A DNA stretch of 64,000 nt, from positions 537,501 through 601,500 of the forward strand of contig JAYKKM010000048.1 in NCBI GenBank assembly GCA_035772405.1. The letters run 5' to 3'. A program made the translations under genes and the position numbers. Position 1 is the stretch's first letter. Each line of letters opens with the position of its first letter. Below are positions 22,001 to 31,545 of this stretch, piece by piece. The notes below the pieces were generated by a model, which was not told the origin of the DNA, did not search any database, and saw only the letters and a program-made list of their open reading frames with translations. This DNA is from Chrysogorgia sp. JL179-B06 (Eukaryota; Cnidaria; Anthozoa; Scleralcyonacea; Chrysogorgiidae).

Positions 22001-25000
22001 ATTCTGGCAGGTACAGAAAAAATAATTGTTTCCAGACTTGAACTAAGATTGTATATTGAATTCGATTTTGTCTTTTAATTAATCATAGGTATTGAATGAA
22101 TTAGTAATAGATCGTGGTACAGCTTCTTATTTATCCAACCTCGATGTTTACTGTAATGATCGCTTCATTACTTCTGTTCAAGGAGATGGTAAGGAATTTT
22201 AATTTTATTTATCCTATAATCTACAAAATATAAAAACCTAATTAATAACAAGCATAGATAATACATGTTCATGGATGATCTCATGAAGATGACCGCCGTT
22301 GAGGCTGTCGAAACGTCAGTCACCAACAAGTCTTTCTCAAGATTACAACAACCTCAACGTTGTTGAGGCTTTTCTGTGACAAAGTAACTTTTCAAATCAT
22401 TGAAGATAATGTATTATAAAATAACCGGAAGTAAATGAGCGAGAACACGCTATCTGATTGGTTACTGAGCTCAAAAACCGTGCATTATAACTCAATAAAG
22501 CATAAGCTGACGTGATTCCTCGCGTAGATTTTGTCGTTTTTGACGGATTTTCAGTAGTTTAAATCACAAAAGATAGTCAAAGAATACCTGGATACAAGGC
22601 GAATCAAGGTACTAACACAACAGAATGTTTTAACTGCAACGTTGAGTGCATTTTCATCGCTAAAATCGCCAACGTGTTTTCATCGTAAGCTTCCTAGCAA
22701 CGCACATAGCAACGTCATTTATAACAGGTAAATCTACATTTTTCATGGCTTTATTGTTAATAATAATGGTGTTCTTTTATAAAAGAAATAAAAAACTTTG
22801 TCTTGTGTGATTATCGAGTTATAATGGCACTCGAGAAGCTAGTAAAACACTCGGCTATCGCCTCGTGTTTTACACGCATCTCTCGTGCCATTATAACTCG
22901 ATAATCACACGCGACACGTTTTTTATTTCTTAAGTAATGTACTGTAGTATTTTCCTTATCATGCAGCAGTTTTGACATAGCTAGCTTTAAAGGACATTGG
23001 CAACAAAAATTAAGTTTGTCTAATATGAAAGAACTCGTAAAATGATAGAGTAACACCTTTTACAACTTTTCCGTATTTTACTTTGTTTTTGAAATATTTC
23101 AGTTTGTTTGATATGTAAATGAGATGGTCTCTGACGTCAGGTGCAGGGTAGAGAATTTTCACTCATTAAAAATGTCTTATATCTCAGTGATGCTAAGTTT
23201 ACAACATTCATTATCATGAGGAGTTATTATACGCACATTTTCAAGTAAATTTGTGGAACAAACTTGAAGATGAAAGTATGGAACTAATATTTTAATGAGT
23301 GAAAATTCTCTACCCTGCACCTGACGTCAGAGACCATCTCCTTTACATATCAAACAAACTGAAATATTTCAAAAACGAAGTAAAATACGGAAAAGTTGTA
23401 AAAGGTGTTACTCTATCATTTTACGAGTTCTTTCATATTAGACAAACTTAATTGTTGTTGCCAATGTCCTTTAAAGTGCCCCTAACCTCAAAATGTTTTA
23501 TTATCTCATTTGGAAGAACTTTTAAAATGATAAAGTAACTTCTTTTGAAGATTTTCGTTTCTTCGCTTTCTTTTTGAGATATATCAGTTTGTTTGATATG
23601 CAAATGTCCGGAATTTACGTCATACATGCATAATGACTTATCAGAGAATGTTATATATCTTTGCGTTCATCAAATAAAAACACTAAAGTGTAAATAACAC
23701 GTGTGTGCGTGTTTCTCCCACAACACAAAACTTCTTGATTTTAAAGGATTTCGTTCGAGAATGAAAGAGATATACATATTTCTCCAATAAGTCATTATGC
23801 ATGTGTGACGTAAATTCCGGACATTTGCATATCAAACAAACTGATATATCTCAAAAAGAAAGCAAAGAAACGAACATCTTCAAAATAAGTTACTTTTTCA
23901 TTTTAAAAGTTCTTCCAAATAAGACAATAAAACATTTTGAGGTTAGGGGCACTTTAAAGATGTAACCAGTGAAACTAATACTCCATTTATTCTTCCTTTT
24001 ATTTTAGGTCTTATAATCTCAACTCCAACAGGGAGCACAGCTTACGCTGCGGCCGCTGGCGGCTCCATGGTGCACCCAAGTGTCCCTGGAATCCTTCTTA
24101 CTCCTGTTTGTCCTCATTCCCTTTCATTCCGACCTGTCATTGTTCCCGCTGGCGTGGAACTGAAGGTATAGGATTATTTGGCTTCACAAAGAAGTATATA
24201 TATCTTCACAAATATATATACATCTCATTGCTGTAATGTCTGCATAAAAACCCAGAACCAGCTGACAGTATAAAGACATCCTGAGAACTCAAGATATATA
24301 TGTTATTTACCGGCTGGGAGGTCCGTACTGGAAAAATATTTTCCCGAAGTCTCAGAAGCGGCCCGAGACCGAAGGTCGAGGGCCGCTTCTGAGACTGAGG
24401 GAAAATATTTTTCCAGTACGGACCGACCAAAACGGTAAATAACGTGTTTATTTTTTTCGAGCAAAGTCAAAAAAATTGCAATTTTTTGGCGCGAAAAGTT
24501 GCGAGAGGTCCGTACTGGTGTGATACGGACCTCGTACTCAGCCAATCAAAAGACTCTATTTTAGTTACGGACCTGAGTTACGGACCTCAAAAAAAATAAA
24601 TGAGTGATATTTCACATATCACAAAAAGTGATATTTCGATTTTATTACAAAATCATAATCAGACTAAGTGATTACAAAAACGTGGCCTAGGTCTATATAT
24701 ACTGATACATGAGGTGTGATGACATCATCCACAAAGAAATCTGTAATACAAATAGGTTTCCTTTTTCTCTGCATTCTACCATACAGCAAAATATTATTAA
24801 AGTTTATGATTGTTTAATAAAACATGTTTCTGTTATTGATGTTCTGTATTTCTTACCCAAAATGCAAGTGGTCTAACAACACAAGACCAAGTGCTAAAAT
24901 ACTACAATGCCCATCGGCAGTGTAGCATCATGCCCATGTATATATGCAGTCAATGTATCAGATAAACAATGGGCTATACCACTAATGTGTAAAGTAATGA

Positions 25001-26639
25001 TTTTCCTTCAATGTAAATACCAAATATTAATTGTTTCCAGTTTTACTACCATAAAGTACATCTGTGTCACAATAATAATTACGCCCCAAACGTTAGACGC
25101 ATGTACGCATTGCGTACCTATTTTTCTTCTTTGTGGATGATATCATCACACCTCATGTATATACTGTATATATAGATAGACCTAGGCTACGTTTTTGTAA
25201 GCACTTAGTCTGATGATGATTTTGTAATAAAATCGAAATATCACTTTTTCAATAATCTCATCTTGTTATTGACTAGTCAAATGTCTGCGTCATATGATTT
25301 TTTTCTTTTGATAGATTACATTATCTGAAGATAGTAGATCTGCAGCTTTTGCTTCATTTGATGGACGAAATCGTCAAGAACTCCATAAAGGCGATGGGTG
25401 AGTGTAGAAAGTATATGTAGCTCTCAGCTTTACTAGATAGTGGACAGTGCCAGTAATATAGAGAGGTTGGTTATCGCAACTTGTGTCAATGTTTTCTAAG
25501 TCTTCTACATTACAATATCACTCAGTCTTTCACCTAGATAGGACACTCCTCAGAAGTTGATTACCTTAAAGTGCCTATATCACTTGTGGGATCTTTACAT
25601 ATTTATAGTAATTGGAACATTCTAAGAAGATTTGTACTATATCTTCTCAGGCGAAAATTTCATCTTCATGGACTTTTTTGCAGTTAAAGTTACCGGATAT
25701 GACATCAAAGGAGGAATTGCAAATCAGTTTTCTTTTGTTTCTTGCTTCAAAAATTCCTCCTTTGATGTCATATCCGGTAACTTTAACTGCAAAAAAGTCC
25801 ATGAAGATGAAATTTTCGCCTGAGAAGATATATTACAAATCTTCTTAGAATGTTCCAATTACTATAAATATGTAAAGATCCCACAAGTGATATAGGCACT
25901 TTAACTTGTGTTGTTACCTAAGTCTCTTACACAACAGTAACACTCAGTCTTTCACCTAGATAAGACACTCCTCAGAGGTTGGTTACCTTAACTTATGTTG
26001 TTCCCTATGTCTTCTTACACTACAGTAACACTCAGTCTTTCACCTAGATAGGACACTTCTCAGAGGTTGGTTACGGTACCTTAACTTGTGTTGTTCCCTA
26101 AGTCTTCGTACACTACAGCAACACTCAGTCTTTCACCTAGATAGGACACTCCTCAGAGGTTGGTTACCTCAACTTGTGTTGTACCCTAAGTCTTCTCACA
26201 CTACAGTAACACTCAGTCTTTCACCTAGATAGGACACTCCTCAGAGGTTGATTACCTCAACTTGTGTTGTTCCCTAAGTCTTCTCGCACTACAGTATCAC
26301 TCAGTCTTTCACCTAGATAGGACACTCCTCAGAGGTTGACTACCTTAACTTGTGTTGTTCCCTAAGTCTTCTCGCACTACAGTAACACTCAGTCTTTCAC
26401 CTAGATAGGATACTCCTCAGAGGTTGATTACCTTAACTTGTGTTGTTCCCTAAGTCTTTCACACTACAGTGTTAACACCCATAAATACTTTATTCTGTTT
26501 ATTATTTTACAGTATTCGTGTAACAACTTCAGTTTTTCCTGTCCCTTGCCTTACAAAAGACGATCAAATTAACGATTGGTTCAGCAGTCTGGGCAAATGT
26601 CTTCATTGGAACGACAGACAGAAACAAAAACCCTTATGA
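14859..26639 (+). CDS. NADK: NAD kinase, complete (11 exons)
   Basis: Phosphorylates NAD+ to NADP+ with ATP; the animal NADK is cytosolic. Exons: 14859-14938, 17490-17594, 18961-19096, 20009-20117, 20517-20599, 21168-21270, 21407-21510, 22089-22188, 24008-24165, 25315-25397, 26513-26639. Every junction is GT..AG, and every phase fits, giving 395 residues (human about 446, with a longer N-terminus and acidic tail). Family blocks in order: [17 protein letters not shown] (32-48), [11 protein letters not shown] with catalytic GGDG 158-161, HIGSLGFLT (181-189), [10 protein letters not shown] (241-250), [15 protein letters not shown] (278-292), and FDGR (341-344). The C-terminus resembles the human W-F-x-S-L-x-x-C-L-H-W-N ending. 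No frameshift or missing motif was found. The first exon ([14 protein letters not shown]) is weakly conserved, but its phase (TG+G = W27) fits. A further 5' non-coding exon is possible. Confidence 0.97.
15974..16050. repeat. (TA)n microsatellite in NADK intron 1
   Basis: Two runs of alternating TA are separated by ACATTGTATATATACAG. Confidence 0.95.
16050..16160 (-). repeat. tRNA-derived SINE fragment
   Basis: On the minus strand, TGTAGCTCAATGGTTAGAGCG followed by TCAAATCGGAGATCAGAAGGT gives an A-box and anticodon-arm remnant. The B-box half is replaced by TA repeats. Confidence 0.6.
16615..16735. repeat. Short tandem GAGACAGTTCAGACAGGTTTGCTG units
   Basis: The CAGACAGGTTTGCTG block recurs three to four times between 16630 and 16720, immediately 5' of the PLE fragment. 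Confidence 0.7.
16730..17400 (+). mobile_element. Penelope-like element 3' portion with hammerhead-like core
   Basis: The frame from 16733 reads [47 protein letters not shown], the typical PLE C-terminus after the GIY-YIG region. Downstream at 17254-17290 is CTGATGA, a GGGC/GCTC helix, GAAA, then ACG..CGTC, matching a hammerhead ribozyme core. The AACACTGTCTACGCAGCACT signature at 17340 marks the terminal repeat. It lies in NADK intron 1. Confidence 0.7.
17254..17292 (+). ncRNA. Hammerhead-ribozyme-like core in a PLE terminal repeat
   Basis: CTGATGA at 17254-17260 is followed by stem II GGGC/GCTC (one G-T pair), GAAA at 17273-17276, stem III ACG/CGT and a GTC cleavage triplet. Stem I pairs only weakly (4 of 5). 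An extra A lies between CTGATGA and stem II. PLEs are known to encode minimal hammerheads; activity of this copy is not assumed. Confidence 0.4.
17840..18110 (+). mobile_element. tRNA-derived SINE (GTGGTCTAGTGGTTACCACA head)
   Basis: The head TGGTCTAGTGGTTACC (A-box) and GGTTCAAATCCTGGG (B-box) is followed by a shared tail: GGTCTTAAAAATAATTGAGG, GGTAAGACTTTCGGGTCTTC, TTCACCTAAGAGTGATAAA. A second full copy is at 31838-32100 and a tail-only copy at 38908-39040. The 3' end carries CTAATAAACTAAACTAA. It lies in NADK intron 2. Confidence 0.85.
18420..18855. other. Insertion of unknown type with open frame in NADK intron 2
   Basis: A G-rich start (GGCCGTAGGAAGCAGGGGGT, GCAGAGCCCCCG) resembles the ends of some DNA transposons. 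It is followed by an open frame, 18439-18852, reading [42 protein letters not shown] do not recognise the protein. It may be a captured or transposon-derived segment. Confidence 0.25.
19120..19198. mobile_element. Decayed hairpin MITE (GGGTCTTATCTC / GGAGATAAGGC)
   Basis: This is an inverted pair around CCACCAAGCAGGGGTGGG, related to the hairpins at 9712 and 9937. It lies directly downstream of NADK exon 3. Confidence 0.6.
19408..19800 (+). mobile_element. Compact Penelope-like element with inverted terminal blocks
   Basis: The left block GGTTTGAACCTAGGAGTATC...GTTGTTGTAGTCTTG is the reverse complement of the right block CAAGACTACGACAACCTGGACGATCAACTTCACACA. Inside near 19690 lies CTGAAGATGACCGCC..GTCGAAACGTCAGTCACC. 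Inverted terminal repeats fit the pLTRs of PLEs. Copies are at 997-1245, 22265-22355 and 55000-55195. Confidence 0.65.
20225..20425. repeat. Minisatellite, ~13-14-bp ACGTAATGTAATG units
   Basis: The array runs from CGCAACGTCACGTCATGTCA into repeated TAATGACGTAATG units and ends in TGTACATTACATTAC inverted units. It is in NADK intron 4. Confidence 0.9.
20635..21080. other. GC-rich insertion in NADK intron 5
   Basis: C-tracts and CCGCTTACC / GAGACCCCGC blocks contrast sharply with the AT-rich introns, which suggests an inserted DNA element. No clear terminal repeats were defined. Confidence 0.4.
21541..21945. repeat. Minisatellite, ~20-bp unit GAGACATTACGCTAAGTTTT
   Basis: About 20 units with variants ACGCTAAGTTG, TGCGCTAAGTTTGGAGA, starting 30 bp after the donor of NADK exon 7. 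Confidence 0.95.
22265..22360 (+). mobile_element. Penelope-like element end fragment
   Basis: GAAGATGACCGCCGTTGAGG, CTGTCGAAACGTCAGTCACC and TCTTTCTCAAGATTACAACAACC match the right end of the 19408-19800 element. Confidence 0.6.
22440..22920. mobile_element. Foldback repeat with ~45-bp-arm hairpin at 22806-22912
   Basis: TGTGATTATCGAGTTATAAT...AGTAAAACACTCGGC is followed by GCCTCGTGTTTTAC and the reverse complement of the first block. Arms are 45-50 bp. Confidence 0.85.
22988..23475. mobile_element. Foldback MITE, arms ~200 bp, NADK intron 8
   Basis: TAAAGGACATTGGCAACAAA...CACTCATTAAAA (22990-23170) returns as its reverse complement at 23290-23475 (ATTTTAATGAGTGAAAATTC...TTGCCAATGTCCTTTA). 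Confidence 0.92.
23470..23960. mobile_element. Foldback MITE, TTTAAAGTGCCCCTAACCTC family
   Basis: The ends TTTAAAGTGCCCCTAACCTC and GAGGTTAGGGGCACTTTAAA are exact reverse complements; arms are about 200 bp. Same family as 5885-6370. It overlaps the end of the preceding foldback by a few bases. Confidence 0.92.
24300..24450. mobile_element. Foldback element, ~60-bp arms (GGTCCGTACTGG)
   Basis: TTATTTACCGGCTGGGAGGTCCGTACTGGAAAA... is mirrored by TTTTCCAGTACGGACCGACCAAAACGGTAAATAA. The CGGACC motif recurs downstream to 24600. It lies in NADK intron 9. Confidence 0.88.
24600..25255. mobile_element. Foldback element with ~115-bp inverted ends
   Basis: AAAGTGATATTTCGATTTTA...CCACAAAGAAA (24635-24740) returns inverted at 25130-25250 (TTTGTGGATGATATCATCAC...AAATCGAAATATCACTTTTT). 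About 390 bp of unremarkable sequence lies between. Confidence 0.88.
25440..26480. repeat. Tandem ~90-bp repeat in NADK intron 10
   Basis: The block CTACAGTAACACTCAGTCTTTCACCTAGATAGGACACTCCTCAGAGGTTG...TTGTTCCCTAAGTCTT is repeated about eight times. A foldback MITE at 25568-25907 interrupts the array between its first and second units. Confidence 0.92.
25568..25907. mobile_element. Near-perfect foldback MITE, arms ~150 bp
   Basis: AAAGTGCCTATATCACTTGT...GATGTCATATCC... and the reverse complement ending in ACAAGTGATATAGGCACTTT are almost identical, separated by about 30 bp. The high arm identity suggests a recent insertion. Confidence 0.93.
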
Positions 26640-27124
26640 AAATCAAGAATTTATGGTATGGTAGTTATTAAAATGTATAATTGCTGCCCAGGTCCCTGAA
26701 ATATGATTTTAGGCCACTCCAAATAAGACTTTAGTTTCCAGTCCACCGCCTGCGTCTCCTGGAACTGGCCGCGTGATTTGACCATTATTGTGCTTTTGTT
26801 GCCATTATTTGCCATTTAGGGTATATGTTCATTCATATTAACCATAATGGATAATGCCTGCGTGTAATTCTCTAAAAGGAATGGATGGGAAATTAAAGTC
26901 TAATTTGGAGTGACCTTAGCTTCGATATTTTAATCCTGATATTTATAAAGATGCTGATCTGAAACAAAGTTCGTATAGGTCAAAATAAACAAACTCAGGG
27001 GAAACGTTTACATGGCTTGTGAGGATACTGTGTTTGTTTAAACAACAAAGAAATATTTTCATGACTTTGTTTGTTTTAACTACTGACCTCTATTTATCAA
27101 ATACATTCCATTTTTCCGTTGTCT

Positions 27125-27165
27125 GTTCAGTTAAGCCTGGTTTTCACAAGCGACGCAAGCACATG
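27125..27165. mobile_element. MITE end (TTAAGCCTGGTTTTCACAAGCGACGC)
   Basis: Its partner end is seen inverted and decayed at 27955-28015 (TTTTCACTG...AATCCAGGCTTTAA). The LINE fragment and the 18-bp minisatellite lie between the two ends. Confidence 0.5.
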
Positions 27166-27239
27166 AGCTATGTGTGTCAAGTGAAATGAACCGCATGTTG
27201 TGTTATCTTGCGTTGCGTTACCAGTCGTCAATCTTTCTG

Positions 27240-27500
27240 CAGATTCTGTTTAGTTTAATGAATTTGTCACAATATATTTACAAGTTACTATTAATACAAA
27301 AAGTACATACAAATACAACGAATAAGACAGGTGTGACAGGAGAAAGGAACAGGACTTACATCCCAATTGACACCTGACCCCTTAATGGTGGATAAAATTC
27401 GATTTTGTACTTATTGGACATAGCCAGGGGGCTATAGGCAGGTAGTTTGATAGAGTAAATTTTGTGGAGACTAGACTTAAATAGAGCGAGAGAATTGAAT
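27240..27500 (-). pseudogene. LINE 3' fragment (copy of 49255-49640)
   Basis: It is nearly identical to 49280-49520. On the minus strand it carries the very end of a reverse-transcriptase frame (FKSSLHKIYSIKLPAYSPL). The 3' UTR is included; the rest is missing. Confidence 0.75.
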
Positions 27501-27684
27501 TGATGAATTCTGTCATCTTGTATTCGCATGACAGCGCGCGGTTACACGAGGGACCTAGCTAGATCGAGTATATTGATTGACCACGCATAATTATATATCA
27601 AAAACTCCGTTGTGCTTGCGTTGTGTTCAGTTTTCACCGGCGATCACAACGCAGACATAAGCACAAGAAAAAGGAAACTCAGTT

Positions 27685-27960
27685 TCATCCTTGTGCTTGC
27701 GTCAGTGCTTGTGCTTGCGTCAGTGTTTGTGCTTGCGTCAGTGCTTGTGCTTGCGTCAGTGTTTGTGCTTGCGTCAGTGTTTGTGCTTGCGTCAGTACTT
27801 GTGCTTGCATCAGTGTTTGTGTTTGCGTCAGTGTTTGTGCTTGCGTCAGTGTTTGTGCTTGCGTCAGTGTTTGTGCTTGCGTCAGTTCTTGCGCTTTGCA
27901 TCAGTGCTTGCGCTTGCGTCAGTGCTTGCACTTGCGTCAGTGCTTGCGCTTGCGTCGAGC
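27685..27960. repeat. Minisatellite, 18-bp unit GTGCTTGCGTCAGTGTTT
   Basis: About 15 units with a period that is a multiple of three, so three forward frames (VLASVFVLA, CACVSVCAC, CLRQCLCLR) and one reverse frame (TNTDAS) stay open. It probably expanded from the terminal sequence of the surrounding MITE, which contains the same GCGACGCAAGCAC motif. Confidence 0.93.
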
Positions 27961-28059
27961 CTATTTTCACTGTGAAATAAGGACTCTTATGCTTGTGCTT
28001 AAAATCCAGGCTTTAAAAGATCAAAATAAATAAAAATATAAAATTGCCCTCCACTAATC

Positions 28060-28480
28060 CACTTTATCCAAGATGGCGGCGTTCAATTGGTTACCCGGGG
28101 TCACTGCCCGGGGTTGACTGAAATGAAGATTGGATGCCCCCCTCTAGTTTTATTGATGATCTCTATTTCCTTTCTTTTCCAGCCTCGTACCCAGGCGTTG
28201 CGAGGGAGGCGCGCTGCTAGAATTATCCAAGTGGTCTGTCTAACAACTTATTCTCATGTCAACGGGTTTCTTTTATAGAAATTGCGGCAATCACTTGTAT
28301 GTATAAAAATGATGTATAATTTTGCAACAAATAATTTTAAATAATTTTCAAGTATTTAAATGTATAAATTTTTAAAAATTCTTATTACGTGTACGCACGC
28401 AGTGTTTTTTTGCTCACCATGTTGTTGCATTTCATTTATATACTTTTGAAGGTTCCGAATGTTTTTGGTCTTTCTTGACT
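28060..28480. other. Intergenic stretch, no recognised gene
   Basis: Only a CCTCGTACCCAGGCGTTGCGAGG hairpin-MITE remnant at 28184 and AT-rich sequence are seen. Confidence 0.4.
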
Positions 28481-28484
28481 TTTT

Positions 28485-29735
28485 ACTAGGGCTACTGTGG
28501 TATCACGAGTCTAGGTTTCGGCTCTGTTTTGTCGTCGTCGCGAAATGGCAATTATTGCATCAGGCTTTGCGAAACTGAGCGTTTGGGTTACCAGTGCGTA
28601 ACTCGTGCTCAGTCTCTTTGCTGAGCTATATATAGTCGAGCAAATTTCGATTAGTTCGAATTTGAGTTTGTTGTAGTCTGTTGTTTGTCCATTTCCGGGG
28701 TGTGTGAGAAGTAGCAGCCAAACTGCGCATGTTCTATTCGCACGCTGCCAGGCTGCCAGTTGCCTTCGAAGGCTATAATGGGCTATATGATCGCCTTGAT
28801 ACGTGGTTTAGATTGTTATCGAGTGGAACACGGCAACAAACACAACAAAGTGAACAAACAGCGTCTTAATTCAAGGAGACACTATATCAACCTCAATGTT
28901 TTTGACAACGGTGACATCCCTCATGATTTCCGTATGTTATTCCGTGACCGTGGTTATTTTAATTGCCGTTCGTTTGTTCGATATGAAATATGACCGCTCG
29001 ACCGCCAGATAACTCGGTTCAATTCAAATATTACAAACGTGAAGTTCGATTTGGCAAGAGTGTTCATTGAATGGAAAATTTATAACTTCGCGAGGCTTGC
29101 TCGTTTCGAGTAAATGTTGTTCGAATTAGATGTATGGCGTTCAAATGGTCACATTATTCTGCTGGCATGCCTGATACTGAACACTGCTCCAACCTCGACA
29201 CCTCGTACCCACTGGCACTGCTCATGTGTCAATACAGAGGCAGCATTTCACTTCTGATAAGAACTCCTAGTAAATATGCTTATCTTCACGCGTGCTTTCT
29301 TCGCTTCCCTGATCGTTTGATCAAGCTGTTCGAAGTCAAGTGTTCTTTCTTGGACAAGTTAACACATTCACAGACATAGTTATTGTGTCAGTAATGTCGC
29401 TGGCAAGTATCGTGGTTTTATATACGCTTACAATGCTTACAATTGTACACGCCGATCGCGGTACACCTACACTAAAAGATGACGAGCGATTTCGAAACGG
29501 GTTGGTCCGCGATCTCAATGAATTTACAATGAATGCCAAGTTGTTTATGTATGCCAAAACTATCTATATGAATGCCAAAAGTATCTATATATATGATGCC
29601 AAAAATATCTTTATATATACCAAACGTAAAATATCGCATAGCGAAATACTGCTTAACTGGAAAGTTCTGACAACGTCCCATTGTAATAGTAGCCCGAGTT
29701 AACGCCACCGGGTGTCTTGTTAAGTTAAGGTGTGG
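28485..29735. mobile_element. Unclassified element, GGGCTAC...GTAGCCCGAGTTAAC ends (long form)
   Basis: It starts ACTAGGGCTACTGTGGTATCACGAGTCTAGG and ends AGTAGCCCGAGTTAACGCC..GTCTTGTTAAG. The same ends, and the inner block CACACGCCGATCGCGGT, occur in a 0.4-kb version at 30028-30432. Internal open stretches (28760-28993, 29340-29702) encode nothing I recognise. It may be a non-autonomous DNA element with captured sequence. Confidence 0.5.
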
Positions 29736-29804
29736 AGGCGTAGCTCAACGTTCGATTGGTTTAATCAAGTTGTTCTATAATCTCAAAAAGTGATATAAAA
29801 ATGT

Positions 29805-29945
29805 TGCGTTGCGTAGACAGTGTAGAAATATAAATCAAATACTCTGAAAGATTGGTGATTGGTCTAACTTTTCCAGCGAAGGCCGTTCGTCAGAGAGACC
29901 GAAACGTCAAATAACTGACGAACAATAATATAAATAATAATAGAC
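29805..29945. mobile_element. Penelope-like element end fragment
   Basis: GTTGCGTAGACAGTGTAGAAATATAAATC is followed by GGCCGTTCGTCAGAGAGACCGAAACGTC, i.e. the terminal-repeat signature plus a decayed hammerhead-like core. Confidence 0.5.
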
Positions 29946-30027
29946 TTTATTTCAATCTCGCTATATTTAGCTATACAAACAATTGTGGACAATAAAGCTG
30001 TAATAATGATAACTAGACTTACTAATT

Positions 30028-30432
30028 ACTCGGGCTACTGTGCTAGCCGAGTCTAGGTTTCGGTTACTTTTCTTTATTTTTATTTTGCGAAACCACGCGT
30101 TGTGCTCATGTTCATGCGCCATCTTCTTTGCTCACTATTGCTCGAGTGTTCACTCAAACTATCCAAAGAAATATAGTAAATTTGTGATAAGATTCATAAG
30201 GAATGTGGCTGGCAAGTATCTTGATCGTAAAGTCGTAAACACGCTCCGCACAATGCTTACAATCGCACACGCCGATCGCGGTCAGCTGTACCTTACCTAG
30301 GATTACAAATCGCGGAATGTACAAAGATAACATTGATTTGTGTCTGTTCTATCTTAGTATTGTGTGTTTTACAGCACACAATTAAGCGCAGGTAGCCCGA
30401 GTTAACTTAGCGAGCGAGCGTCTTGTTATCTA
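30028..30432. mobile_element. Unclassified element, GGGCTAC...GTAGCCCGAGTTAAC ends (short form)
   Basis: The ends ACTCGGGCTAC and GTAGCCCGAGT are an 11-bp perfect inverted repeat. GGCTGGCAAGTATC and CACACGCCGATCGCGGT are shared with the long form at 28485-29735. Confidence 0.55.
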
Positions 30433-30649
30433 GTATTACATTCATCTCGGCCTTCACTCGAAACGTCAGACCTCCACACTATTTCGGTATAGTACATCAA
30501 CCTTTTAGAGTATTTAATTATTTGAGAATCCTAATTTGGGTCGTCGTTCCAGCCTTCAGTCTCCCTCCTGCACCTGTCCCGTTGTCGCCCTATCCCCCCA
30601 CCCACTGGCTGTCTGACACACCAAGAAAAAAGCGATAATAACATTGTAG

Positions 30650-30775
30650 GCGTACGAGACTTCCCTTCCTCTTTTTAGGGCTAGTCCTCTTTACCGAGAT
30701 CCCACCTCTCAGTAAAACCATATTATGTAAAATTTGTTTTCGTTTATATGAGAGGGTCAGCGCTCCTACACACGT
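30650..30775. mobile_element. End fragment of the TTTATATGAGAGG MITE family
   Basis: TAGGGCTAGTCCTCTTTACCGAGATCCCACCTCTCAGT...CGTTTATATGAGAGGG is the reverse complement of the right ends at 32860-32940 and 43480-43560. Confidence 0.65.
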
Positions 30776-30779
30776 AAAA

Positions 30780-31135
30780 ACGTACAGCCTAAAACATGGT
30801 TGATATTGGCAGGGTTGAGCTGGCCAGCTTAAACAGGGTTGTCAACAGGCATGTTCATGGATGTTGGAACAGTATTGTTCATTGCTGATGATCGAACAGT
30901 GTTGAACAACATTGTTCATACATGATACAACATGTTCAGAGCATCATGAAAGGTTGAACAGCAGTTTGTTCTATCAAGCTGGTTTTTGCATATTCTCACA
31001 TGCATGAACAACTGCTGTCGATTGAACAAGCCTGTCACAACATGTTGAAACATGCTTGAACAGTGCTGTTATTTTAACAGTCCTGTTCTATCATGTTGAC
31101 AATGCTGTTACAGGCATGTTGAAGTTAAGTTGAAC
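30780..31135. repeat. Irregular TGTTGAACA / CATGTTGAA-rich region
   Basis: Many short inverted and direct TGTTCA/TGAACA words (e.g. AACATTGTTCATACATG, CAACATGTTGAAACATGCTT). No fixed period was found. Confidence 0.5.
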
Positions 31136-31139
31136 CAAC

Positions 31140-31545
31140 AACCTTGTTACAAGATGTGAGATTTTAAGGCTGGAAATTTTCCATGTAAACGCACTGAAGA
31201 GGGCTGGTCCTCCTAGGAGGGCTGGGAAGTCAAAGCTCCGTACACGCGACAAAGTTGGTCTTCGCCCGTATATTTTAAGACAACTCTTTATTTCACAGTT
31301 AAGTTCTGTTTGTTCATACGTAGGTTTTAAATTGAAAACTTGTGCGGGAAAATGGGATTCAGCGGGTTTACGTGGGAAAATCCATGTTGTCAACTCGGTA
31401 AACAAGTCAGCCCAGCTCCTAGAAGAGCTAGCCCTCCTCGAAGGGCTAGAATATTCCCATGTAAACGCGAGGTGAAATCTATCCCTTTTACTAGGGCAAC
31501 CCCAAGATGGCTAGCCCTCCTTCGTGTAAGCAGTGTTGAAATAGA
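31140..31545 (-). mobile_element. MITE copy (TTTATATGAGAGG family), inverted
   Basis: On the minus strand it matches 32470-32790 and 43085-43260: CCACGTAACCCGCTGAATCC, TTTTAAAACCTA, GACCAACTTTGTCGCG, GGAGCTTTGAC. Its open frames are chance. Confidence 0.75.

Noticed and set aside
27612..28033. Cys/Val/Ala-rich frames of 94-136 codons
   Set aside because: Translation of the 18-bp minisatellite in several frames.
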